A stretch of 58,902 nucleotides of DNA from Burkholderiaceae bacterium. GTDB lineage: Bacteria > Pseudomonadota > Gammaproteobacteria > Burkholderiales > Burkholderiaceae_E. Made by a program: the position numbers and the translations under genes. The first letter of the stretch is position 1; the number at the start of each line of letters is the position of its first letter. Shown piece by piece: positions 21,851 through 29,747 of this stretch. The stretch lies in the NCBI GenBank assembly GCA_024637155.1, contig JAGXFR010000030.1, positions 1 through 58,902 of the forward strand. The letters are read 5' to 3'. Under the pieces are notes generated by a model, which made no database searches, had not been told where the DNA came from, and saw only the letters and a list, made by a program, of their open reading frames with translations.

Positions 21851-22501
21851 TTGAGCGCGCTGCGCATCCCGATTCCTGCCCTCAAGGTGGTCGTGTTCCT
21901 GGTGGCGCTCGTACCGCTCGCGCGGCTTGTCGTGCTCGGGTTCACCGGGGGATTGAGCGCGAACCCGATCGAGTTCATCACACGCTCGACCGGGACGTGG
22001 ACGCTGGTGCTTCTGCTCGTCACCCTGAGCGTCACACCGCTGCGCATCCTGGCGGGCTGGAGCTCTCTGGCGGCGCTGCGCCGGATGCTGGGCTTGTTCT
22101 CCTTCTTTTACGCCTCGCTGCACCTGAGCACCTTTGTGTGGTTCGAGCACTGGTTCGACGTGCCGGCGATGCTTCAGGATGTGATCAAGCGGCCGTTTGT
22201 CACGGTGGGCATGACCGCGTTCGTCCTGATGACGCCGCTCGCGGCGACCTCGACTAACGCAATGGTGCGCCGGCTCGGTCGGCGCTGGCAGACGCTGCAC
22301 CGGCTCGTCTACGCGATCGCGGTTCTGGGCGTGCTGCATTTCTGGTGGGTGAGGGCGGGCAAGAATGACTTTGCGGACCCCACCGTCTACGCGCTCGTCA
22401 CCGCGGTGCTGCTCGGGTTTCGCGTCGTCCAGTATGTTCGGCGCCGGCGCGCCCGGGCGCTGCTTCAGCCCGGCGGCGGCAGGCGACGCTCGAGAGCGTA
22501 G
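21851..22501 (+). CDS. msrQ: MsrQ haem-binding membrane subunit
   Basis: Encodes 216 residues of YedZ/MsrQ, the inner-membrane b-type cytochrome that passes quinone-pool electrons to MsrP. About six hydrophobic segments are visible. Candidate haem-ligand histidines lie in FFYASLHLSTFVWF and in LHRLVYAIAVLGVLHFWW. No ATG or GTG is in frame at the 5' end, so the start appears to be TTG 21851, with weak initiation signals. Its last 37 bases overlap the convergent lysA. Confidence 0.92.
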   Translation: MSALRIPIPALKVVVFLVALVPLARLVVLGFTGGLSANPIEFITRSTGTWTLVLLLVTLSVTPLRILAGWSSLAALRRMLGLFSFFYASLHLSTFVWFEHWFDVPAMLQDVIKRPFVTVGMTAFVLMTPLAATSTNAMVRRLGRRWQTLHRLVYAIAVLGVLHFWWVRAGKNDFADPTVYALVTAVLLGFRVVQYVRRRRARALLQPGGGRRRSRA

Positions 22502-23730
22502 AGCGACTCCGGCGTCTCGCGCTCGCGCACCAGCAGCGCACGGTCGCCGTCGACGAGCACCTCGGCGGCCCGCGGCCGCGCGTTGTAGTTCGAACTCATC
22601 ACCATCGCGTAGGCACCGGCCGACTCGATCGCCAGCAAGTCTCCCACGACGACCGATAGCGAGCGTTCGCGTGCCAGCCAGTCGCCGGACTCGCACACCG
22701 GCCCGACCACGTCGTAGACCACCGGTTCCTCGGCACGGCGGACGACCGGTCGCACCGCGTGCCACGCGTCGTAGAGCGCCGGGCGCAGAAGGTCGTTCAT
22801 CGCCGCGTCGACGATCGCGAACTGCTTGACCGGCGTGGACTTGAGATATTCGATCCGGGTGAGCAGCAGGCCCGCGTTTCCCACGATCGCACGGCCGAAC
22901 TCGAACATCACCGCGTAGCGCCGACCCAGCGGATGCGCGGCGAGGCGCTCGAAGACCGCCTCGAGCAGTGCCCGGCGCGAAGGCGGGACTTCGCCCTGAT
23001 AGTCGATGCCCAGCCCGCCCCCGAAGTCCAGGTGCGAGAGGGCGATGCCCGCGGCTTCGACGCGGGTGGCGAGTTCGAGCAGCTTGTCGACGGCGGCCAG
23101 GAAGGGCGCGATCTCCGTGATCTGCGAGCCGATATGGCAATCGATTCCCTGCACGTCGAGGTGCTCCAGCGACGCGGCGAACTGGAACGCCGCGAGCGCG
23201 CGCTCGTGGGCGATGCCGAACTTGTTCTCGCGCAGCCCGGTGGAAATGTAGGGGTGCGTGCCTGCGTCCACATCGGGGTTGACGCGCAGCGATACCGGCG
23301 CCCGACGCCCCATTTCCCCCGCGATCGCGTCGATGCGGCGCAGTTCGGCCTCGGACTCGACGTTGAAGCAGCGTACGCCGGCCGCAAGCGCCGCGCGGAT
23401 GTCGGCCTTGCTCTTCCCGACCCCCGAGAAAACGACCTTCGCGGGGTCGCCGCCGGCCGCCTGCACCCGCATCAGTTCGCCGATGGAGACAATGTCGAAA
23501 CCCGCGCCCGCCCGGGCCAGGAGTTCGATCACCGCCAGGTTCGCGTTGGCCTTGAGCGCGTAGCACACGAGCGTGTCGTGTCCCCGCGCGGCATCGGCGA
23601 ACTCGCCGTAGGCGGCGAGGATCGCGGCTTTCGAGTAGACATAAGTGGGGGTTCCGAACTCCGCGGCCAGTTCGGCCAGCGGGACGTCTTCAGCCAGAAG
23701 CTGGCCGTCGCGGTATTGACACCACTGCAT
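22465..23730 (-). CDS. lysA: Diaminopimelate decarboxylase
   Basis: A 421-residue PLP enzyme making L-lysine from meso-diaminopimelate. The PLP lysine is in LVCYALKANANLAV. HIGSQITE and FGGGLGIDY bind the phosphate, and the second-subunit CESGDW motif is near the C-terminus. Where the family usually has EPGR, this protein reads EFGR, keeping the substrate-binding Glu and Arg but not the Pro. The gene overlaps lptM upstream (41 bases) and msrQ downstream (37 bases). Confidence 0.96.
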   Translation of the reverse strand: MQWCQYRDGQLLAEDVPLAELAAEFGTPTYVYSKAAILAAYGEFADAARGHDTLVCYALKANANLAVIELLARAGAGFDIVSIGELMRVQAAGGDPAKVVFSGVGKSKADIRAALAAGVRCFNVESEAELRRIDAIAGEMGRRAPVSLRVNPDVDAGTHPYISTGLRENKFGIAHERALAAFQFAASLEHLDVQGIDCHIGSQITEIAPFLAAVDKLLELATRVEAAGIALSHLDFGGGLGIDYQGEVPPSRRALLEAVFERLAAHPLGRRYAVMFEFGRAIVGNAGLLLTRIEYLKSTPVKQFAIVDAAMNDLLRPALYDAWHAVRPVVRRAEEPVVYDVVGPVCESGDWLARERSLSVVVGDLLAIESAGAYAMVMSSNYNARPRAAEVLVDGDRALLVRERETPESLYALERRLPPPG

Positions 23731-23890
23731 GGTGGAGATCAGGCCTCGAAGGTTCGGAGTGCGAGCTGCGCGCCGGGGGTTTGCGGGTCGGATCGTTCGG
23801 ATCCGGCAGATACAACGGCCCACGCTGACCACAGGCCGCTGCGGCCAGGGACGACGCTAGAATGGGGGCGAGCATCCATCGGACATTCAC
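23690..23890 (-). CDS. lptM: LptM-like small lipoprotein
   Basis: A 66-residue lipoprotein. A short signal peptide ends in a lipobox (AAAACGQRGPLYLPD); the CGxxGPLYLP motif right after the lipidated Cys is the signature of LptM (YifL), which assists maturation of the LptD/E lipopolysaccharide translocon. Its stop lies 41 bases inside lysA. The lptM-lysA pair divergent from cyaY is a classic betaproteobacterial arrangement. Only 14 bases separate it from the cyaY start, so each promoter must lie inside the other gene. Confidence 0.88.
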   Translation of the reverse strand: MNVRWMLAPILASSLAAAACGQRGPLYLPDPNDPTRKPPARSSHSEPSRPDLHHAVVSIPRRPASG

Positions 23891-23904
23891 CGGGGCAGTC
23901 TAGC

Positions 23905-24225
23905 ATGAGCGAACAGGGCTTTCTTACCGTCTGTGAACAGCTTCTCGAGGCCATCGAGGACGCGCTGGACGCCGCGGGTGTCGATGCCGATTCCCTGCGC
24001 AGCGGACATCTGCTGGAGATCGAGTTTGACGACGGCGCCAAGATCGTGGTCAACGGGCAGGCGCCGCTGCGCGAGATCTGGGTTGCCGCGCGCAGCGGCG
24101 GCTTTCATTTTCGTGACGTGGACGGCCGGTGGCGGGACACGCGCAGCGGGGAGGATCTCGCGCAGGTGCTGTCGCGCTGCGTGAGCGAGCATTGTCCTGC
24201 GCCGGTCACCCTCGCGCTCGACTAG
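23905..24225 (+). CDS. cyaY: Iron-sulfur assembly protein CyaY (frataxin)
   Basis: Encodes 106 residues of bacterial frataxin, which binds iron and tunes iron-sulfur cluster assembly on IscU/IscS. The acidic first helix (CEQLLEAIEDALDAAGVDAD) and the sheet region with IVVNGQAPLREIWVAARSGG and FRDVDGRWRDTRSG are typical. The 3' end overlaps the mrcA stop by 4 bases, tail to tail. Confidence 0.95.
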   Translation: MSEQGFLTVCEQLLEAIEDALDAAGVDADSLRSGHLLEIEFDDGAKIVVNGQAPLREIWVAARSGGFHFRDVDGRWRDTRSGEDLAQVLSRCVSEHCPAPVTLALD

Positions 24226-26564
24226 AAGAGCTGGTCGCGGATCTTCTCGGCGTTGGCTCCCGAGGCAACCCCGCCGTCGGTGAGCCCGAGGGAGGCAATG
24301 CCCTGCCCGGGGCGCGTCTCCGCATAGTAAATCTCGTTGCCGATCTGGACGATTCCGTCGGGAACCGGAAGCGACTGCTCGGGCACGTTGCGCAGTGCCT
24401 TGCTCATGTAGCTCATCCAGATCGGCAGCGCGAGGCCGCCGCCGGTCTCGCGGTCACCCAGCTTGCGCGGCTGGTCGAAACCCACCCAGGCGACTGCCGC
24501 GATCGACGGCTGGTATCCGGCGAACCAGGCGTCGTGTGAATCGTTGGTGGTGCCGGTCTTTCCCGCGAGATCGTTGCGCTTGAGGGCGCGTGCCGAAGAC
24601 CCCGTACCCGAGCGCACCACCGACTGCAGCAAGGAGTCCATCACGAACGCGTTGCGCGCGTCGATCGCGCGCAGCGACTCGTCACCGGCCTGGCCGGGAT
24701 GGGCCTGGGCCAGCACGCGGCCGCTGGAATCGGTGATCCGGGTCACGAGGTAGGGCTCGACCCGGTAGCCCCCGTTGGCGAAAATGGAGAAGGCGCCTGC
24801 CATTTGCCAGGGCGTCACGGAGCCGGCGCCCAGGGCCATTGTCAGGAAGGCCGGGTGGCGCGCCGGGTCGAAACCGAATCGGGCCAGATAGTCCTGTGCG
24901 TACTGCGGCCCGATGCTCTGCAGGATTCGGATCGAAACCATGTTCTTGGAGCGGGCGAGCGCCGTGCGCAGGTCCAGCGGCCCCTCGAACTTGCCGTCGT
25001 AATTCTTGGGATCCCAGAGTTGGTTGCCCGTGAGCGCCGGGTCGATCGATACCGGCGCGTCATTGATGATCGTGCTGGTCATGAAACCCTTCTCGAGGGC
25101 CGCCGAGTAGATGAACGGCTTGAAGCTCGAGCCAGGCTGACGCCAGGCCTGGGTTACGCGGTTGAACTTGTTCCGGGTGAAGTCGAAGCCGCCGACCAGC
25201 GCGCGCACTGCGCCGTCGCGCGTATTGACCGCCACCAGCGCGGCCTCGACCAGGGGCAGCTGGGTGATCTCCCACTGCCCGTCCTTGCCCTTGGCGACCC
25301 GGACCACTGCGCCGCTGCGCAGCTTGCGTGCCGCGCTCGCGCGTTCGCCCAGCGCGGAGGCGACGAACTTGAGTCCGGCGCCGGTGATCTCGATCACGTT
25401 GCCCTTGCCGCGAGAGACGATCACCTTCTCGGGGCTCGCTTCGAGCACCACTGCGGCGAGGAATTCGTCGACGTCGATGGCCTCCGAGATCGCGGCGTCG
25501 ATCTGCAGGTCGGCACGTTCGGCATCCTTGGCCAGATCGATGAACGCCGAAGGTCCGCGGTAGCCGTACTTGCGGTCGTAGCCGAGCACGCCGCGCCGCA
25601 CTGCGTCGTTGGCCACCTGCTGGTCCTCCGAGAGAACGGTCGTGTAGACGTTGAGCCCGGCCGAATAGATGTCTTCGCGATAGTGCTCGAAGGCAACCAG
25701 GCGCGCCAATTCCGCGACATAGGGCGCGTTGACGCGGTACCCGGAGCTGGTCGAAACGTAGTGCAGCTCTTCCTTGAGCGCGGCCTCGTACTGCACTTCC
25801 GTCAGGGATTCCGCTTCCCGCATGCGCCGCAGGATGTAGCGTTGTCGTTCGACGGCGCGCTTGGGATTGACCAGCGGATTGAAGCGCGACGGCGCCTTGG
25901 GCAGCCCGGCGAGCATCGCGGCCTCGGCGGCCGTCAGCCGCTCGATCGGCTTGCCGAAGTAGGTCTGTGCAGCGGAGGCGAATCCGTACGCGCGCTTGCC
26001 CAGGAAGATCTGATTCACATAGAGCTCAAAGATCTGTTCCTTGGAGAGGTTGTTCTCGATCTTGAGCGCCAGCATGATCTCGGTGAGCTTGCGCGTGTAG
26101 GTCCGCTCCGGGGACAGGAAGAACTCGCGGGCGAGTTGCATCGTGATCGTGCTCGCCCCCTGTTCGGTGCCGCCGGCTGTGAAATTCACGAGCGCGGCGC
26201 GCGCGATGCCGATGAAGTCCACCCCCGAGTGCTCGAAAAAGCGGGAATCCTCCGCAGCGAGCAGCGCGTCCTTGAGCACCGCGGGGACATCGGTAATGCG
26301 CACGAAGGTGCGGCGTTCCTCGCCGAACTCCCCGATGAGCACGTTGTCGGCCGTGTAGACGCGCAGGGGAATGCGCGGGCGGTAGTCGATGAGCGCATCG
26401 AGCGGCGGCAGACGGTCGTTGGCGAGAACCAGCGCGAGCACCCCCACCAGCACGGCGCAGACGAACGCGGCGAGCGGGATCGCGATGGCGAGCGTGATCA
26501 GCGCCGGCAGTCCGATGCCGGTGTGTCGCGCGTGCGCTGCCGGGGAAGGTGATTGTCGGGACAT
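24222..26564 (-). CDS. mrcA: Penicillin-binding protein 1A
   Basis: A 780-residue bifunctional peptidoglycan synthase with one N-terminal membrane anchor (residues about 18-48). The glycosyltransferase domain contains EDSRFFEHSGVDFIGIARA with the catalytic Glu, then ASTITMQLAREFF. The transpeptidase domain has QPGSSFKPFIY (SxxK serine), SKNM (SxN) and KTGTTND (KTG). An OB-like insert lies between them. Position divergent from pilM is conserved in beta- and gammaproteobacteria. Confidence 0.97.
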   Translation of the reverse strand: MSRQSPSPAAHARHTGIGLPALITLAIAIPLAAFVCAVLVGVLALVLANDRLPPLDALIDYRPRIPLRVYTADNVLIGEFGEERRTFVRITDVPAVLKDALLAAEDSRFFEHSGVDFIGIARAALVNFTAGGTEQGASTITMQLAREFFLSPERTYTRKLTEIMLALKIENNLSKEQIFELYVNQIFLGKRAYGFASAAQTYFGKPIERLTAAEAAMLAGLPKAPSRFNPLVNPKRAVERQRYILRRMREAESLTEVQYEAALKEELHYVSTSSGYRVNAPYVAELARLVAFEHYREDIYSAGLNVYTTVLSEDQQVANDAVRRGVLGYDRKYGYRGPSAFIDLAKDAERADLQIDAAISEAIDVDEFLAAVVLEASPEKVIVSRGKGNVIEITGAGLKFVASALGERASAARKLRSGAVVRVAKGKDGQWEITQLPLVEAALVAVNTRDGAVRALVGGFDFTRNKFNRVTQAWRQPGSSFKPFIYSAALEKGFMTSTIINDAPVSIDPALTGNQLWDPKNYDGKFEGPLDLRTALARSKNMVSIRILQSIGPQYAQDYLARFGFDPARHPAFLTMALGAGSVTPWQMAGAFSIFANGGYRVEPYLVTRITDSSGRVLAQAHPGQAGDESLRAIDARNAFVMDSLLQSVVRSGTGSSARALKRNDLAGKTGTTNDSHDAWFAGYQPSIAAVAWVGFDQPRKLGDRETGGGLALPIWMSYMSKALRNVPEQSLPVPDGIVQIGNEIYYAETRPGQGIASLGLTDGGVASGANAEKIRDQLF

Positions 26565-26711
26565 GGGTATCCGGGCCGAATCGTGGCCACCATGGAGCAG
26601 CCGATTATACGTCCGCGGTTTCGCTGGCTGCCGGATGGTCGTTGATACACGACGGAAGGCTTCGCGTCGCCTTGCCGCGGGCAGAAAAAGGTTTACAGTT
26701 GGCCGACCTTG

Positions 26712-26741
26712 TTGATAGCATTTTCAGGCGGTTTGTAGAAA
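26712..26741 (+). promoter_or_regulatory. Candidate promoter in an AT-rich island before pilM
   Basis: TTGATA at 26712-26717 and TAGAAA at 26736-26741, with an 18-base spacer, lie in the most AT-rich stretch of the window (about 26690-26780). This is the natural place for the pilM-Q promoter, but the -10 is imperfect and other choices exist. The rest of the 224-base gap to mrcA holds no gene. Confidence 0.35.
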
Positions 26742-26788
26742 GCGGTCGTAAATCCTTAGATTTTAAGAGTTTTTTAGCCGAGGCCACC

Positions 26789-27871
26789 GTGCCATTGACA
26801 TTACCGAGCCTGTTCGGACGAACCGCAATGCCGCTGGTCGGCGTCGATGTCAGCTCACACAGCGTGAAGCTGGTCGAATTGGGTGTTGGCGGGAAGACGG
26901 CCATGCGCCTGGAGCGTTACGCCATCGAGCCGATCGAGCGCGGCGCCATCGTGGAAGGGGTCATCGAGAAGCCGGAGGTCGTGGCCGAGGCGCTGTCGCG
27001 CGCGCTGCGCCGGGTATCGGCCAGCACGAAGGACGTGGCGCTCGCCCTGCCCTCGCGGGCGGTGATCACCAAGCGAATCACGCTGGCCGCCGGGCTGACC
27101 GAGGAAGAGTACGAATTCCAGGTCGAATCCGAAGCGAGCCAGTACATTCCGTTCCCGATCGACGAAGTCAATCTGGACTTCCAGATCCTGGGGCCGAGCG
27201 CGAATACGCCCGACGAGGTCGATGTGCTGCTCGCGGCATCGCGCAAGGAGAAGGTGGACGAACGGGTGGCCGTGGCCGAGATGGCGGGCCTCAAGCCGGT
27301 TATCGTCGACGTCGAATCCTATGCGAGCCGCGCCGCGATCAGCCATGTCTCGGACTTCCTTCCCAACCGTGGTGAGGGGCAGATCGTCGCGGTCGTGCTG
27401 GTGGGCGACCAGCTCACCCTTGTGACGATCCTGCTGAACGGGCAGACGATCTTCGAACGAGAGCAGGGATTTGGCGGGGTGCAGCTCACGCAGGATATCG
27501 TGCGCCTCTACGGGCTGTCGTTCGAGGAGGCCGAACAGAAGAAGCGCACGGGTGATCTGCCCGACAGTTTCCACCAGGACCTGCTCCAGCCCTTCGTGGC
27601 GCTGGGTGCCGCCGACATCACGCGAGCGCTGCAGTTCTTCCACACCTCGACACCGTTCACACGGGTCGACCAGATCTTTCTTGCCGGCGGGTCGGCGGTC
27701 GTGCCGGGCCTGTGCGAAGCAGTGGCTGCACGCACCCAGGTGGCGACCGAACTCGTCAACCCCTTCCAGGGCATGGAGATCGCGGATTCGATCCGCGAGC
27801 GCCAACTGCGCATCGATGCGCCGTCCCTGCTGGTGGCCGCGGGGCTCGCGATGCGGAGGTTCGAGCCGTGA
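26789..27871 (+). CDS. pilM: Type IV pilus inner-membrane alignment protein PilM
   Basis: A 360-residue actin-like cytoplasmic ATP-binding protein that forms the base of the PilMNOP alignment complex. GVDVSSHSVKLVELG is the first phosphate loop, and FLAGGSAVVPGLCEAV a later one. I start at GTG 26789 (VPLTLPSLFGRTAMPLV), which has GAGG 5 bases upstream; in-frame codons further up fall in the AT-rich promoter region. The stop overlaps pilN (GTGA). Confidence 0.95.
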   Translation: MPLTLPSLFGRTAMPLVGVDVSSHSVKLVELGVGGKTAMRLERYAIEPIERGAIVEGVIEKPEVVAEALSRALRRVSASTKDVALALPSRAVITKRITLAAGLTEEEYEFQVESEASQYIPFPIDEVNLDFQILGPSANTPDEVDVLLAASRKEKVDERVAVAEMAGLKPVIVDVESYASRAAISHVSDFLPNRGEGQIVAVVLVGDQLTLVTILLNGQTIFEREQGFGGVQLTQDIVRLYGLSFEEAEQKKRTGDLPDSFHQDLLQPFVALGAADITRALQFFHTSTPFTRVDQIFLAGGSAVVPGLCEAVAARTQVATELVNPFQGMEIADSIRERQLRIDAPSLLVAAGLAMRRFEP

Positions 27872-28512
27872 TTCGAATCAACCTGCTCCCACACCGGGAG
27901 ATGCGCCGCGAGCGGCGCAAGAAGGACTTTTCCTCGCAGATGGTGCTCGCGGCGGTACTCGCGGCGGGCGCGGCGCTGCTCGGGGGCGTCGTGATCAATC
28001 AGCAGATCTCCGCCCAGCAGGCACGCAACGAATTCATCGCGCGCGAGAACGCAATACTCGACGAGCAGATCAAGGAAATTGCCACGCTGCGCGCAGAAAT
28101 CGACGGCCTCAAGGCGCGTGCGCAGGCGGTCGAGAATCTGCAGCGCGACCGAACGACCCCCGTGCACCTGTTCGACGAGATGGTCAAGCACACGCCCGAG
28201 GGCATTTATCTGAAGAGCGCCAAGCAGACCGAAGGCAAGATCCAGTTCAACGGCTACGCGCAATCCAATGACCGGATCTCGGAACTGCTGCGCAACCTCT
28301 CGGTGGTGACGCCTTGGATGGAGCGTCCGGAGCTCAACGAGATCAAGGCGGTTCCGGTGCCGGGCAGCAACGTCGCGGACGGACGCAGGGTCTTCGAGTT
28401 TTCCCTCAACGCCGTGGTCAAGGCCAGCGAGAAGCCCGGAGACGGCGGCGCAGCGGCGAAGCAGGCGGCGGCCGGCGTGAATCCGGCGGCCAAGCCCGCG
28501 CCGGCGAAGTAG
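27868..28512 (+). CDS. pilN: Type IV pilus protein PilN
   Basis: Encodes 214 residues. The cytoplasmic N-terminus MIRINLLPHREMRRERRKK carries the conserved INLLP motif that docks in PilM. One transmembrane helix (about residues 24-44), a coiled-coil region (NAILDEQIKEIATLRAEIDG) and a periplasmic ferredoxin-like domain follow. The C-terminal tail is Ala/Lys rich. GTG start overlaps pilM. Confidence 0.95.
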   Translation: MIRINLLPHREMRRERRKKDFSSQMVLAAVLAAGAALLGGVVINQQISAQQARNEFIARENAILDEQIKEIATLRAEIDGLKARAQAVENLQRDRTTPVHLFDEMVKHTPEGIYLKSAKQTEGKIQFNGYAQSNDRISELLRNLSVVTPWMERPELNEIKAVPVPGSNVADGRRVFEFSLNAVVKASEKPGDGGAAAKQAAAGVNPAAKPAPAK

Positions 28513-28521
28513 GGGAGCGCA

Positions 28522-29229
28522 ATGGCAATTCCCAGCAAGAAATTTGACTTGAATGTCGTTCGCGAGCAGTTCAGCGGCCTGCGCGGGCGCCACCCGGGAC
28601 TCTGGCCGGCGGTGCCGCGGGCGGCGCTGCTGGGGGCAATTTTCGTCGGGCTGTTGGCCGTGACCTACGCGCTCTACTGGCAGGGGCTGTTCGAAGAACT
28701 CGAGGCCGGTCAGGTCAAGGAAGTGCAGCTCAAGGATCAGTTCCGCGAGAAGATGAAGCTCGCGGTGAACCTGGAGGCACTGCGCCAGCAGAAGGTTCAG
28801 GTGACGCAGTACGTGAGCGCGCTCGAGAAGCAGCTTCCCAGCAAGGCGGAGATGGACGCGCTGCTTTCGGACATCAATCAGGCGGGCGTGGGACGCGGCT
28901 TGCAGTTCGAACTCTTCAAGCCGGGGCAGGTGATCGTCCGGGACTACTACGCGGAACTGCCGATCAGCATCCGGCTCAGTGGTCGCTACCACGACCTCGC
29001 GGCCTTCACCAGCGACATCTCCAACCTCTCGCGAATCGTCACGCTGAACAATTTGTCGATTGTCGCGCCGGATCGCACGCCGGCACAGGTGCAATCGCAG
29101 GCCGGCGGCCCGGGCACCCTGGTGCTCGAGGCGATCGCCAAGACCTACCGCTACCTCGATCCCGAGGAAGTTGCTGCGCAGCGCCGTGAGGCCGCTGCCC
29201 TGAAAGCCAAGAAGGGAGGTGCCCAGTGA
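28522..29229 (+). CDS. pilO: Type IV pilus protein PilO
   Basis: Encodes 235 residues. One transmembrane segment near residues 35-56, then a coiled coil (EELEAGQVKEVQLKDQFREK) and a periplasmic domain with the conserved LPSKAEMDALLSDINQAGVG. It forms heterodimers with PilN. The stop overlaps the pilP GTG start. Confidence 0.96.
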   Translation: MAIPSKKFDLNVVREQFSGLRGRHPGLWPAVPRAALLGAIFVGLLAVTYALYWQGLFEELEAGQVKEVQLKDQFREKMKLAVNLEALRQQKVQVTQYVSALEKQLPSKAEMDALLSDINQAGVGRGLQFELFKPGQVIVRDYYAELPISIRLSGRYHDLAAFTSDISNLSRIVTLNNLSIVAPDRTPAQVQSQAGGPGTLVLEAIAKTYRYLDPEEVAAQRREAAALKAKKGGAQ

Positions 29230-29747
29230 TCCGAGCGGCACTGCTTCTCGCGTCACTCGTCGTTCTCGGCGGTTGCGGTGCCGAGCAGAGCGAGTTGCGC
29301 GCCTGGATGGACGGCGTTCGCAAGTCCACGCCGATGTCGGTCGGAAAGGTCGACCCGCCGCGGCGCTTCGAGCCCTTCCGCTACGAGAACACCACGCAGA
29401 TCGATCCGTTCTCGACGGCCAAGATGAACGCGCTGATGGAGCGGACCATGCGTGCCAAGGGCGGCCTCGCACCCGACCTGCGGCGTCCGCGCGAGGTGCT
29501 GGAGAATTTCGCGCTTGACCAGATCCAGCTCGTCGGCCACCTGCGCCGAGACCGCGCGACGACCGCGCTGTTCCAGGTCGATCGGCTTGTGTATCAGGCG
29601 CGAGTAGGTAACCATGTGGGACAGCATTTTGGCCGGATCACGCGGATCACCGATGATGGAGTCTTCCTGAAGGAGTGGGTGCAGGACGCTTCGGGTGAAT
29701 GGGTGGAACGCGAGACGGTGATGCAACTTCAGGAGAAGAAGCCATGA
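29226..29747 (+). CDS. pilP: Type IV pilus lipoprotein PilP
   Basis: A 173-residue lipoprotein. The signal peptide ends in LVVLGGCGAEQ, with Cys17 lipidated. RYENTTQIDPFS and the beta-domain LVYQARVGNHVGQHFGRITR link the PilNO complex to the secretin PilQ. It starts at GTG and overlaps both neighbours by 4 bases. Confidence 0.95.
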   Translation: MIRAALLLASLVVLGGCGAEQSELRAWMDGVRKSTPMSVGKVDPPRRFEPFRYENTTQIDPFSTAKMNALMERTMRAKGGLAPDLRRPREVLENFALDQIQLVGHLRRDRATTALFQVDRLVYQARVGNHVGQHFGRITRITDDGVFLKEWVQDASGEWVERETVMQLQEKKP

